From the NCBI GenBank assembly GCA_964465665.1, contig CAYXKM010000230.1:1-31403 (forward strand): 31,403 nucleotides of DNA, read 5' to 3'. How positions within the stretch are numbered: the first letter of the stretch is position 1; each line of letters begins with the position of its first letter. The notes beneath the pieces are model-generated. The model saw only the letters and a list, made by a program, of their open reading frames with translations, was not told the DNA's origin and ran no database searches. A program made the position numbers and the translations under genes. Below, piece after piece: positions 15,055 to 23,625 of the stretch. This DNA is from JAKEGN01 sp964465665. Its GTDB lineage: Bacteria; Pseudomonadota; Gammaproteobacteria; Steroidobacterales; Woeseiaceae.

Positions 15055-16661
15055 CGTTGGGTGCTTCTCCAGATTTTGGGAGTGCGCTCGTACGTGCAAG
15101 ATCCCTGTACGACGCTGGCCGGCACTCGGACGCTGAATCTGCGATTCTGGAAGTACTGGGCTCGGGGGCCGCAACGACGGAAGTCTTTCGACTGATTGCC
15201 CTAATTCAGCGTGCGCTAAATGATCCCGTGCGGGAGGCGCGTGCCCTGGAGCAGGCTCTGGCAAGAGTTTCCTCGGAGTTGGCGCCCGAGGAAACGGTGC
15301 GGCTTTGGGCGCGCCTCGGTGCGATTCGCGCCTGGCTGGGCGATCTGGCCAATGCGCTGGCGGCCTACGAGAGAGCAATCCGCATCGCGCCTGCAGATCT
15401 TGAGTCTTTGCAGGGTATTGCTCGTGCGCAGTTTGCCACGCACGACCTCGAAGGCGCCCGTAGAAGCGCCCATGATCTGGAGCAGCGATTCCCCCAAACG
15501 GCCTTCACCCACCTCATCTCGGGCCACGTACACAAGGCATTCGGCGAGGCACCGGCCGCAATCGACAGCTATACACGTGCCCTGGACTGCGACCCCTGCT
15601 TTGGTGAGGCGTTATACAACCTTGTCGATCTTGCGGTACCGGCCATGAACAGCGCGATCGCAAAACGCGCTGCGCAGTTAGCTTCGCGAGAAGATCTCCT
15701 GGCAGCGGACCGGATCAACGTGAACTTCGCTCAAGCCAGGATTTTTGACGCTGCGGGGCGCTATTCGGAAGCATTTGAGGCTTTTCGCCGCGCCAACGAT
15801 CTGGCACGTCGTGACCTGGCTGCTCGCGGCGTTGAGTATGTGCCCGGACGCGTTGAAAAGCGCGTCACGCGCACGATCGCAGAGTACAACCAGGCGAGCT
15901 TCGGGTCGTCACTCGACCCCTTGCCAATCGAATTCCAACCGATCTTCATAATAGGTCTGCCACGTTCGGGCACAACGTTGATCGAACAGATTCTTGCCAG
16001 TCACGGCGATGTGCAGACAGCCGGAGAAATTGTATTCGCCCGTGAGTGCGAACACAGCTTCCGCCAGGGTCGCGAAGCTGCCGGCCGAATTGGCCCTGTC
16101 GACCCCTCGGACTCTGTAGATTCCCGGTTGCTGGAAACCGCGCGGGAGCAATACCTGGAAAGAATATTCGAGCGTGGGCTCGACGGTGCGTGGATCGTAG
16201 ACAAGCTGCCTGCAAACTTCGAGATCGCCGGATTCCTGCGAGTGATTTTTCCGCAGTCACCGATCATTCACAGTGTTCGGGATCCTCGCGCCACTTGCTT
16301 TTCATTGTACTGCGCCAACTTCGGTTCTCACGAACCCTGGTACCACGACCTCAAGGACCTGGCGCATTTCCATGGCCAATATCGGCGGCTCATGGGTCAC
16401 TGGAAAAAGATAATTCCGGCACCCTTTGAAGATGTTGTGTACGAGCAGCTGGTGAACGATCCGCAAACGCAGATTCCTCTGCTGCTCGAAGCGCTTGGAT
16501 TAGCTTTCGACCCATCCTGCCTTGAGTTCTACCGGCACCAACGTCCTGTCCTTACGGCGAGTCATTCCCAGGTTCGGCGTCCTGTGTACACAGGCGCAAT
16601 CGATCATTGGAGGAATTATGCAGAATGGCTCGGTCCGCTTCGGGGGTTGTCGGATCATTGA
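15051..16661 (+). CDS. TPR-repeat sulfotransferase, copy 2
   Basis: 536 residues from a GTG at 15051 that overlaps the upstream stop as GTGA, a sign of translational coupling. TPR-like repeats fill about 5-190 (LGAIRAWLGDLANALAAYERAIRIAP is clearest). The sulfotransferase domain has its PAPS loop at about 304 (PRSGTTLIEQILASH) and the 3'-phosphate region in IIHSVRDPRATCFSLYC. The shared C-terminal blocks VYEQLVND and QVRRPVYTGAIDHW match copy 1 (QYEQLVND, QVRQPIYTGSVQRW), so the two are paralogues, but they are far apart in the TPR part. They may form a pair acting on different sites or on one substrate held by the chaperone between them. No signal peptide; cytoplasmic. Confidence 0.88.
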   Translation: MTLGASPDFGSALVRARSLYDAGRHSDAESAILEVLGSGAATTEVFRLIALIQRALNDPVREARALEQALARVSSELAPEETVRLWARLGAIRAWLGDLANALAAYERAIRIAPADLESLQGIARAQFATHDLEGARRSAHDLEQRFPQTAFTHLISGHVHKAFGEAPAAIDSYTRALDCDPCFGEALYNLVDLAVPAMNSAIAKRAAQLASREDLLAADRINVNFAQARIFDAAGRYSEAFEAFRRANDLARRDLAARGVEYVPGRVEKRVTRTIAEYNQASFGSSLDPLPIEFQPIFIIGLPRSGTTLIEQILASHGDVQTAGEIVFARECEHSFRQGREAAGRIGPVDPSDSVDSRLLETAREQYLERIFERGLDGAWIVDKLPANFEIAGFLRVIFPQSPIIHSVRDPRATCFSLYCANFGSHEPWYHDLKDLAHFHGQYRRLMGHWKKIIPAPFEDVVYEQLVNDPQTQIPLLLEALGLAFDPSCLEFYRHQRPVLTASHSQVRRPVYTGAIDHWRNYAEWLGPLRGLSDH

Positions 16662-16728
16662 AGTATGAGCGATACAGTTCGGAAATCCCTTCGGCTTCGT
16701 CGATTCGAAAAGTTATAGAAGCATCGCT

Positions 16729-18303
16729 ATGAAGGAATCGCAATTGCAGGAACAAAAGCGGGAACAGAAACGCTTCAGAGTCTTGGGCATGGACATGCAC
16801 TGGCCTGTTTTCTTTCTGACGACCATTTTCATCCTGTTTTTTGTTGTCGGCACATTGATTGCCCCTGAACTTTCAAACGGGTTCCTTGAAGCCGGAAAAA
16901 GAGCAACGATTGCCAATTTCGACTGGCTGTTGATGATTGCAGGCAATTTCTTTGTCGTGTTTTGCGTGGCCTGTATTGTTCTGCCGATCGGTCGGGTACG
17001 GTTGGGGGGAGAGTCGGCAAAACCGGAGTTCTCGTCACTCTCATGGTTTGCGATGCTTTTTGCTGCGGGAATGGGAATCGGCCTGATGTTCTGGGGAGTT
17101 GCCGAACCTGTGGCTCACTTTACCGGATGGGCGGGCACGCCTTTGAATGTCGCACCCTATTCCCCGGAGGCTGCTGAACTTGCCATGGCCGCTGCCATCT
17201 TTCATTGGGGCTTGCATGCCTGGGCAATCTACGCAGTAGTCGGACTGTCATTGGCATTTTTTGCGTATAACAGGGGTCTGCCATTGGCGTTCAGATCGGT
17301 CTTCTACCCGATCCTGGGAGACAAGACATGGGGCTGGCCTGGCCATATCGTTGATGTAATTGCAGTACTTGCCACAACAATGGGTCTGGCAACGTCGCTC
17401 GGGCTTGGTGCCATGCAGGTATCAAGTGGTCTGGGTTTCTTGTTTGGCGTAGGTACCGGTTTGCCAACGCAGCTAGTCGTAATCGGACTGGTGACTCTGG
17501 CGGCGGCCTTCTCTGTGTGGCTTGGACTTGCCCGGGGTATACGGGTACTCAGCAATCTGAATCTCGGGCTTGCCTTCGTACTCCTGTCGTTCATCGTCGT
17601 TTTCGGGCCGACAGCCATTCTTTTCAATGGTATTCCGTCTGCGTTGGATAGCTACTTTTCGAACATTTTCCGATTGAGCAACTGGATCCATCGGAATGAC
17701 GGGGACTGGTACAGGGCCTGGACGGTATTCTATTGGGCGTGGTGGATAGCCTGGGCGCCATTCGTCGGTGCTTTCATCGCACGCGTGTCCAAAGGTCGTA
17801 CCGTTCGCGAGTTCATTACGGCGGTTCTGCTTTTGCCGACGGTCGTCTGTTCGGTCTGGATGTCCGTTTTTGGCATATCCGCCATCTCCCAGGCACAAAA
17901 TGGAATCGGGCAACTGGCAAATGGACTATCCGACGTGTCGATTGCGTTGTTTCATATGCTTGAAAACCTGCCGCTGCCGGAGTTGACATCCATCCTGGGG
18001 ATTGCTCTGGTTGCAATTTTCTTTGTAACGTCTGCGGATTCAGGGGCGCTGGTGATCTCCTTCATGACAGCGGGAGGAATTTCTGAATCGACGCGAAAAC
18101 AACATGTGTTCTGGGCAACTATGACGGGCTTGATCGCTGCTACGCTTCTGGTCGGAGGAGGCGCCGAGACGCTCGGGGCACTGCAGTCTGCAACTATCGT
18201 GGCCAGCCTGCCATTTGCATTGCTGATGTTATTGATGTGCGCGAGTGTTTATCTGGGACTGAGATCCGAACTGCAACAAAAGACAGCTGCAAACAACAAA
18301 TAA
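16729..18303 (+). CDS. BCCT-family transporter (betaine/carnitine/choline type)
   Basis: 524 residues with 12 predicted membrane helices. Family signatures are GMGIG at 114-118 followed by FWGVAEP, and the Trp-rich substrate segment FYWAWWIAWAPFVGAF at about 334-349, then KGRTVREF. The GMGIG form is that of sodium-coupled betaine carriers such as BetP, so sodium-driven uptake is likely; the exact substrate (betaine, choline, carnitine or a related quaternary amine) cannot be read. The C-terminus is short and lacks the long osmosensing tail of BetP. It follows the second sulfotransferase by 67 bases in the same direction and ends the plus-strand block. It may import a product released by the hydrolases, or it may be an unrelated osmolyte carrier. 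Confidence 0.93.
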   Translation: MKESQLQEQKREQKRFRVLGMDMHWPVFFLTTIFILFFVVGTLIAPELSNGFLEAGKRATIANFDWLLMIAGNFFVVFCVACIVLPIGRVRLGGESAKPEFSSLSWFAMLFAAGMGIGLMFWGVAEPVAHFTGWAGTPLNVAPYSPEAAELAMAAAIFHWGLHAWAIYAVVGLSLAFFAYNRGLPLAFRSVFYPILGDKTWGWPGHIVDVIAVLATTMGLATSLGLGAMQVSSGLGFLFGVGTGLPTQLVVIGLVTLAAAFSVWLGLARGIRVLSNLNLGLAFVLLSFIVVFGPTAILFNGIPSALDSYFSNIFRLSNWIHRNDGDWYRAWTVFYWAWWIAWAPFVGAFIARVSKGRTVREFITAVLLLPTVVCSVWMSVFGISAISQAQNGIGQLANGLSDVSIALFHMLENLPLPELTSILGIALVAIFFVTSADSGALVISFMTAGGISESTRKQHVFWATMTGLIAATLLVGGGAETLGALQSATIVASLPFALLMLLMCASVYLGLRSELQQKTAANNK

Positions 18304-18326
18304 ACCTGCAAGCCAGATCTCCGGCG

Positions 18327-19427
18327 CTAACCGGTCTCGTCGGAGGCGCCCTGCTTGATGGGCTCACCGCGGGCTTCGAGCCAAGCGGATCGCGCGATGG
18401 GCTGCGTCCACCAGTTGTCGAATTTCAGCCGTGCATCTGCATCGTCGCCGGCAAACTCGTCAACGAACGATGACAGATCGAGATTTTCGCGGGTAGTCTC
18501 GAGATCGTATCCCTTCGAAACCGCTTCCCCGACCTGTCGCCGCACTTCGATGAGCAATGCCTGCAATCGGCGTATGTAGCTGGCGTCGTGCTGGACCGCG
18601 CCGTGACCGGGCACCAGCATGGCGAAATCGAAGCCGGCAAGTCGATCCAGCGTTGCGATCCAGTCCAGCGGGAAACTGCCGAAGCCGTACGGGACCGGAT
18701 GCACGACCAGATCGCCGCTCGCCAGTATGCGTTCGCTGGGCAACCACAACACGAGATCGCCCGGTGTGTTGCCGCGTCCAAGGTGCACGATGAGTATCTC
18801 GCGTTCGCCGCGTTCGAGCACCAGCCGGCCCGTGACCAGCAGGTCCGGAGGCACGATCGTGGTTCTCGCCAGTTCTTCCCGCATAAGGGCGAGGTTCGGC
18901 AACAGTTCCGCGCGTCGCGGCGACAATTCGCCTTTGGCCTGTTGTGCACTCCATTCCTCGATCAGTCCGGTCAGCATCGGCACGTAGCGTTCGACGTAGG
19001 CCATCGGAGTACCGGTCATTGCTGCATGCGTTTCCGGGTGTGCGACTATCTTTACATCCGGAAATTCGGCCCGGTACGCCTGGTTGCCGAGATTGTGATC
19101 GCCGTGCCAGTGACTGTTGATGACGTGCGATACCGGTTTGTCGGTGACGCTTCGGATTAGCGCAATAGTGCGCTCGGCGACGATTGGCGCCCCGCCGCCT
19201 TCGAACACGATGACGTCGGCATCGTTGACGATGAAGAGTGCGTTCGGCTCGACCGGTTCGCGGAGCGGATCCGGCCGCTGCACCAGGTAGACGTCCGGCC
19301 TGAGTGTCCGGAGTTCCATGGTGTAAACGTCGTCGGCGAAGGCGGGACGGATGAACGAGCCTGCAGCGAGAGCGACAGTCACTATCCCGGGTAGAACTCG
19401 CACAGCGCGCCTCCGCATTACCTGCAT
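18327..19427 (-). CDS. Exported metallo-beta-lactamase-fold hydrolase
   Basis: 366 residues from the ATG at 19425-19427, which gives a compact signal peptide (RRRAVRVLPGIVTVALAAGS, cleaved near RPAFA). The frame extends to a GTG at 19472 with no ribosome binding site. Metal motifs: HWHGDH at about 106-111, Asp239 in ASGDL and His275 in PGHG. The usual third His of the first metal site is replaced by Asn220 in GRGNTPGD, a form also found in some members of this superfamily, so metal content may differ. Substrate unknown; hydrolysis of an ester, lactone or amide in the periplasm is the general expectation. Convergent with the BCCT gene (23 bases apart). Confidence 0.85.
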   Translation of the reverse strand: MQVMRRRAVRVLPGIVTVALAAGSFIRPAFADDVYTMELRTLRPDVYLVQRPDPLREPVEPNALFIVNDADVIVFEGGGAPIVAERTIALIRSVTDKPVSHVINSHWHGDHNLGNQAYRAEFPDVKIVAHPETHAAMTGTPMAYVERYVPMLTGLIEEWSAQQAKGELSPRRAELLPNLALMREELARTTIVPPDLLVTGRLVLERGEREILIVHLGRGNTPGDLVLWLPSERILASGDLVVHPVPYGFGSFPLDWIATLDRLAGFDFAMLVPGHGAVQHDASYIRRLQALLIEVRRQVGEAVSKGYDLETTRENLDLSSFVDEFAGDDADARLKFDNWWTQPIARSAWLEARGEPIKQGASDETG

Positions 19428-19544
19428 AAACTCACTGCAAGGCATCGACCGTGCAGATGGTAACGAGTTCACCTGCCGAGTTCGTCAGTACAATATCTTT
19501 TTGTTCTTTGCCGTTCCCCGGCGCGGTGGGCGCTAGGCTGGTAC

Positions 19545-19934
19545 CTATTCCGGAAGGTGGCAGACCACTTCCACGTTATGGCCGTCGGGATCGTGCACGA
19601 AAGCGCCATAGAAATGAGCGTGATAGTGTGGTCTTAAACCCGGCGCCCCGTTGTCCTTCCCGCCCGCCGCGAGCGCCGCCTTATGAAAGGCATCGACAAG
19701 TTTCCTTTTGTCGACGGCAAACGCAATGTGAAAGCCCTTGCCGACTTTTTCGTTATCGCCAAACCAGAAAAACGGCTTGCCGTCCCTGCCATAGCCGCAG
19801 GCCGTGCCGCCGCTTTCGGTCATGCTGGCAGGTACTTCCATGATCATCGTTATGCCGATCGGCCCCAGTGCGGCATCGTAGAACGCCTTCGAACGCCCGG
19901 TGTCGGCTACAGCAATTCCTACATGATCAATCAT
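19545..19934 (-). CDS. VOC-family (glyoxalase/dioxygenase-fold) protein
   Basis: 129 residues from the ATG at 19932-19934, with AAGGAGAG 5 bases upstream deciding the start over the longer frame to 19985. The fold is the paired beta-alpha-beta-beta-beta of the vicinal oxygen chelate superfamily: DHVGIAVADTGRSKAFYDAAL at the start and FVHDPDGHNVEVVCH at the end. Likely metal ligands are His4, the His of GFHIAF and the Glu of NVEVV. Members include glyoxalase I, fosfomycin-resistance enzymes and ring-cleavage enzymes; this short one cannot be assigned further. Cytoplasmic, apparently a single-gene unit, divergent from the gene at 20096. The 117 bases upstream of the MBL gene hold no other gene. 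Confidence 0.85.
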   Translation of the reverse strand: MIDHVGIAVADTGRSKAFYDAALGPIGITMIMEVPASMTESGGTACGYGRDGKPFFWFGDNEKVGKGFHIAFAVDKRKLVDAFHKAALAAGGKDNGAPGLRPHYHAHFYGAFVHDPDGHNVEVVCHLPE

Positions 19935-20095
19935 GTATTCTCTCCTTCTTGAAATTGGCGTAAGAATGCCACAATCGGGGGTCAATCGAATTCGACGGGT
20001 TTTGCGTTAGAATTTCGTGTTTTTTGCCGCTACGCATGAACTTCGGGACCGCTGGGCCTCTCAAAGCGATCATGCAGCTACCGGGAAAAAGTACC

Positions 20096-20947
20096 ATGCG
20101 CATTGCCCTCCTCGCCTCGCTGCTGCTCTCGCTGACGCCCGGCGCGGCCCACGAGGACCCCGCCACGGCCCGTTACCTCGCGAATGAAGGAGTCATGATT
20201 GCTCACGGCGATACCCGTATCGTTTTCGATCCGCTGTTCAACGAAGATTTCGGTGAGTACCGCTTGTTGCCGGAGGACCTGCGCGCTGCGCTGATGGCCG
20301 GAGACCCGCCCTGGGATGGCATCGACGCGGTATTCATCAGTCACTACCACGACGATCACTTTTCCCCGTCGGACGTCATCGACTACCTGCGCGCGCAGCC
20401 CAGCGTGCGGCTGTTCGCGCCCGAGCAGGCCGTGACCGCGTTGCACGCGGTCGCCGGCGAGGACCCGGCATTGCTGGAGCGGGCGACAGCGGTCCAACTC
20501 GAGTACGGAGAGCAACCGCGGCGTTTCGAGATGCCGGGGCTCGTGATCGATGCGGTTCGCATTCCCCACAGCGGCTGGCCAACGCAGTCGGCTGACGTGG
20601 AAAACCTCGCCTGGCGCATCACGCTGGATGGCGGACCAACTGTGTTGCACCTGGGCGATGCGGACACCAAGGTTGCTCATTATACGAAGGATGCACAGTT
20701 CTGGAAGCAGCGGACGCTGCATCTCGCGCTGGCCCCGTACTGGTACTTCCTGTCGGTCAACGGGCTTGCGGTTCTGCAGGAGCAGCTTCGGCCTGACCAC
20801 GCTGTCGGCATCCATGTGCCGGCGACCATTCCCGGGACGCCGGATGAACGAGAGGAAGCCTTACGGCAGGTGGATTTGCTCACGAAGCCGGGCGAAACTC
20901 GCAGGATCCCCCATGAACACGCGGAGCCCGCGCCCGCTCTGAACTGA
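20096..20947 (+). CDS. Exported metallo-beta-lactamase-fold protein, UlaG-like branch
   Basis: 283 residues from the ATG at 20096. The signal peptide is MRIALLASLLLSLTPGAAHE; earlier in-frame starts (20024, 20072) would put a non-signal leader in front of it. Family motifs are FDPLF near 45, HYHDDH at 83-88, GDADTK near 185 and a C-terminal HVPAT. This layout is that of the UlaG/L-ascorbate-6-phosphate lactonase-like and N-acyl-phosphatidylethanolamine phospholipase D-like branch. Substrate unknown; periplasmic location inferred from the signal. It has no close homology to the other MBL protein at 18327 beyond the fold. The divergent VOC gene shares the 161-base upstream region. Confidence 0.85.
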   Translation: MRIALLASLLLSLTPGAAHEDPATARYLANEGVMIAHGDTRIVFDPLFNEDFGEYRLLPEDLRAALMAGDPPWDGIDAVFISHYHDDHFSPSDVIDYLRAQPSVRLFAPEQAVTALHAVAGEDPALLERATAVQLEYGEQPRRFEMPGLVIDAVRIPHSGWPTQSADVENLAWRITLDGGPTVLHLGDADTKVAHYTKDAQFWKQRTLHLALAPYWYFLSVNGLAVLQEQLRPDHAVGIHVPATIPGTPDEREEALRQVDLLTKPGETRRIPHEHAEPAPALN

Positions 20948-21021
20948 ACGGGGCACCGCTTTCTTCATACACCGTCGGACTCGATGCGGTGTACAACCAG
21001 AGACAGAGGAGATCGGATCAG

Positions 21022-21750
21022 ATGTCGATGAAAATCTTGGGACAAACGGCCCTGCTTGCCATAATTGCCGTTGGCTTGTGCGGCGTCGCCGCGGCGCAAA
21101 GTGCTTCGACGGCCGCACGCAGCATCTCCGTCACCGGTCAGGGCGACGCGTCGGGGCCGCCGGATCGCGCGCAGATCAGCGCAGGAGTGCAAACGCTTGC
21201 GACGACAGTTGCGCAGGCGTCGACGGAAAACCAGGCCATCGTCGAGACCATCATGCGAGCATTGGCACAACAGGGCATTGACAGCAAGGACATCCAGACC
21301 GCGAACTACAGCATCTGGCCCGAGCAACAGCACGATCCGCAGCAGGCCAACCAGGTCCGCGTTACCGGATACCGCGTATCGAACGTAGTCAACGTCATCG
21401 TCAAGGACATCAACAAGGTGGGCGAGGTGCTGGCGGCGGTAACGAGCGCGGGCGCAAACTCGATCCACGGGGTGAACTTCATGGTCAAGGATTCGGCGGC
21501 GCTCGAACAGAGCGCCCGGTCTGCCGCAATGGCAGACGCCCGCGCGCGGGCCGAGGAACTCGCAGAACTTGCCGGCGTGACACTGGGCGAGGTGCTGACG
21601 ATCTCGATGTCATCCGGAGGCGGCTATCCGATGCCGATGATGGCGGAACGCGGTGGTTTCATGACGGCGGATATGGCGGCCGTACCTGGTATATCGCCCG
21701 GGCAGCTCAGCGTGAACGCCCAGGTCTTTGTGACCTTCGCCATACACTAA
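21022..21750 (+). CDS. SIMPL-domain (YggE-like) periplasmic protein
   Basis: 242 residues from the ATG at 21022, with AGAGGAGA about 11 bases upstream; the longer frame from GTG 20989 contains that ribosome binding site and is rejected. The signal peptide ends near GVAAAQS. The mature protein shows the SIMPL (DUF541) pattern: ISVTGQGDASGPPDRAQIS at the start, DIQTANYSIWPEQ in the middle, GYRVSNVVNVIVKD and the C-terminal ADARARAEELAELAGVTLGEVL. Such proteins sit in the periplasm and have been linked to oxidative stress and membrane homeostasis, but no precise activity is known. It lies in a short unit followed by the sugar dehydrogenase at 21821, 70 bases downstream. Confidence 0.92.
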   Translation: MSMKILGQTALLAIIAVGLCGVAAAQSASTAARSISVTGQGDASGPPDRAQISAGVQTLATTVAQASTENQAIVETIMRALAQQGIDSKDIQTANYSIWPEQQHDPQQANQVRVTGYRVSNVVNVIVKDINKVGEVLAAVTSAGANSIHGVNFMVKDSAALEQSARSAAMADARARAEELAELAGVTLGEVLTISMSSGGGYPMPMMAERGGFMTADMAAVPGISPGQLSVNAQVFVTFAIH

Positions 21751-21820
21751 TTCAGGGATAATTCAGTGACTGTTACCGGGATTCACAGCGCGGGAAAAAG
21801 AATCAAGCGAGGCATACAAA

Positions 21821-22954
21821 ATGAAACGAGTACTCACAACGCTCGCGGGCGTATTCCTGTCGGTCGCAGCACAGGCACAGGACAATCTGCCGTTCGCAGT
21901 CGAACCGGTCACCTCTTTCGACCAGCCCTGGGCCATGGCCTTCCTGCCGGATGGCCGCCTGCTGGTCACCGAGAAGAAAGGCAGTCTCGTCGTCGTCAGC
22001 CAGGACGGGCAGAAATCCCGTCCGATAGGCAACATGCCCGATGTCGACTACGGCGGACAGGGCGGGCTCGGCGACGTCGCCGTCCATCCGGATTTTGCGA
22101 CGAACGGGCTTATCTACCTGAGCTACGCAGAAGGCGGTACGGGTGGTACCCGCGGTGCTGCCGTCATGCGCGCGGTGTTGAACGCCACCGAGCGCGGCTA
22201 CCTTTCCGACGCCGAAGTCATCTGGCGCCAATACCCGAAACTCGTCGGTTACGGCCATTACGGCCACCGGCTCCTGTTCGACGACGACGGATATCTCTGG
22301 ATCTCATCCGGTGATCGCCAGAAGTTCACGCCCTCGCAGAACATGCAGTCCAGCATCGGCAAGATCCTGCGGCTGCACGATGACGGCTCGGTGCCGGAGG
22401 ATAATCCTTTCGTCGATTACTTAAGTGTCGATCCTTTCGTCGATGACGAGGGCGTTTACGGCCAGATCTGGTCGCTCGGTCACCGGAATCCGCTCGGGAT
22501 CGCTTTCGATCTCGACGGCCAGCTCTGGGAGATCGAGATGGGGCCGGCAGGTGGCGACGAACTGAACCGCATCGTGCGCGGCGGCAACTACGGTTATCCG
22601 ATCGTCTCGAACGGCGATCATTACGACGGCCGCGAGATTCCCGATCACGACACTCGTCCCGAGTTCCTGAAACCGGCCATTTGGTGGACGCCCGTCATCT
22701 CGCCGGGAAACATGATCGTCTATCGCGGCGAGCTGTTCCCTGACTGGCGCGGCGATGCACTGGTCGCCGGGCTCTCTTCGAAGGCCATCATTCGCATCGA
22801 ACTCGACGGCGACACCGCCCGCGAGGTCGAGCGTTTCCCCATGGGCGCCCGCATTCGCAGTGTAGTGGAAGGGCCCGGCGGCACGCTGTGGGTGCTGGAG
22901 GACGAGGCAGAAGACAGCCAGGGGCGCCTGCTGAGGCTGACTCGGGGACACTAG
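21821..22954 (+). CDS. PQQ-dependent sugar dehydrogenase, YliI/Asd type (exported)
   Basis: 377 residues from the ATG at 21821, with GAGG 9 bases upstream. The signal peptide ends at VAAQAQ. It folds as a six-bladed beta-propeller of the soluble glucose dehydrogenase/aldose sugar dehydrogenase family. Signatures are QPWAMAFLPDGRLLVTEKKG, YGHYGHRLLFDDDGYLWISSGDR (likely catalytic His about 146-149), SLGHRNPLGIAFD and GPAGGDELN near 241. It should oxidise aldose sugars in the periplasm with PQQ as cofactor; no PQQ biosynthesis gene is in the window. The last codons (RGH, then TAG) lie in an inverted-repeat element at 22944-22971, so the native C-terminus may have been slightly different. Confidence 0.92.
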   Translation: MKRVLTTLAGVFLSVAAQAQDNLPFAVEPVTSFDQPWAMAFLPDGRLLVTEKKGSLVVVSQDGQKSRPIGNMPDVDYGGQGGLGDVAVHPDFATNGLIYLSYAEGGTGGTRGAAVMRAVLNATERGYLSDAEVIWRQYPKLVGYGHYGHRLLFDDDGYLWISSGDRQKFTPSQNMQSSIGKILRLHDDGSVPEDNPFVDYLSVDPFVDDEGVYGQIWSLGHRNPLGIAFDLDGQLWEIEMGPAGGDELNRIVRGGNYGYPIVSNGDHYDGREIPDHDTRPEFLKPAIWWTPVISPGNMIVYRGELFPDWRGDALVAGLSSKAIIRIELDGDTAREVERFPMGARIRSVVEGPGGTLWVLEDEAEDSQGRLLRLTRGH

Positions 22955-22971
22955 TTCGCGGCCAGTGTCCC
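22945..22971. repeat. Short inverted repeat carrying the stop codon of the sugar dehydrogenase
   Basis: GGGACACTAG (22945-22954) pairs with CCAGTGTCCC (22962-22971) apart from one mismatch, with a 7-base loop. The TAG of the dehydrogenase gene is within the left arm. The word TCGGGGACA here (22942-22950) recurs at 29411-29419, also at the end of a gene and in the same reading frame. This resembles REP-like palindromes found between bacterial genes; it could also act as a terminator. Confidence 0.55.
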
Positions 22972-23038
22972 TCAATTGTGCGCATCTGGGGTATTCTTGG
23001 ACCTGCAACACGCTTGGCACTTTTCCGGAGGATTCATC

Positions 23039-23512
23039 ATGTTCAAGAAGTCCCGGGAGGACGACGATTCCAGGCCCATGCCGCCACTGCGGATCGGCGA
23101 GCAACAACCTATACGCCCGAGAAACGTCTCCGTCATCGGCCCGACCCTGGTCTTCAGGGGCGAACTGTCGGCCGATGAGGACCTGGTGATCGAAGGCACG
23201 ATCGAGGGCACCATTGCCCATCACGAGAAGAACCTGACGATCGGTCCCAAGGGCAAGGTATCGGCGGACATACATGCGAGTTCGGTGCTAGTCGAGGGCC
23301 TGCTCGATGGTGACATTCACAGCGACGGACTGGTGTCGCTTGCCAAAGGCGCGACGGTGAACGGCAATATCTATTGCACGCGGCTCGTCATGCAGGACGG
23401 CGCGCGCTTCAACGGCAAGGTCGAGATGGAGAAGCAGTCAACGCTGAAAATTGCACCGAAACCGGAGGCTGTGGACGATTCGAGAACCGGCCCGGAGAGC
23501 ATGTCGGCGTAA
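23039..23512 (+). CDS. Bactofilin (polymer-forming cytoskeletal protein)
   Basis: 157 residues from the ATG at 23039, with GGAGG 7 bases upstream. The central part (about 45-130) is the bactofilin right-handed beta-helix: alternating short hydrophobic strands with Gly turns (VSVIGPTLVFRGELSADEDL, IEGTIEGTIAHHEKNLTIGP, GKVSADIHASSVLVEGLLDG, GDIHSDGLVSLAKGATVNGN). Flexible, charged tails flank it, as in the family. Bactofilins form filaments without nucleotide and help place cell-wall enzymes, stalks or other envelope structures. The N-terminal MFKKSREDDDS is short, with no membrane helix; attachment would have to come from a partner. Single gene, same strand as the dehydrogenase. Confidence 0.93.
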   Translation: MFKKSREDDDSRPMPPLRIGEQQPIRPRNVSVIGPTLVFRGELSADEDLVIEGTIEGTIAHHEKNLTIGPKGKVSADIHASSVLVEGLLDGDIHSDGLVSLAKGATVNGNIYCTRLVMQDGARFNGKVEMEKQSTLKIAPKPEAVDDSRTGPESMSA

Positions 23513-23516
23513 ACAA

Positions 23517-23625
23517 AAAGGTGCCGGATTTATTTTTCTGATTGATCCGCACTGTGTATCGTCGGTGCGACAGAGGGGAACATGTCCAAAATAAATCCGG
23601 TACCTTTGATTAATCCGGTACCTTT
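23517..23625. repeat. MITE-like element: 20-base inverted repeats plus a third partial copy
   Basis: A 20-base arm at 23517-23536 (AAAGGTGCCGGATTTATTTT) is matched in inverted orientation at 23588-23607 with one mismatch, enclosing 51 bases. The motif TAATCCGGTACCTTT (23611-23625) is a further partial copy of the right arm. No coding potential for a transposase exists inside. It begins 5 bases after the bactofilin stop and, on the minus strand, contains the stop of the truncated gene 23610-23729. Size and structure fit a small non-autonomous element or REP-type palindrome. No clear target-site duplication was found. Confidence 0.72.

Noticed and set aside
20078..20815. 245-codon minus-strand frame
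   Set aside because: Shadow opposite the second metallo-beta-lactamase-fold gene.
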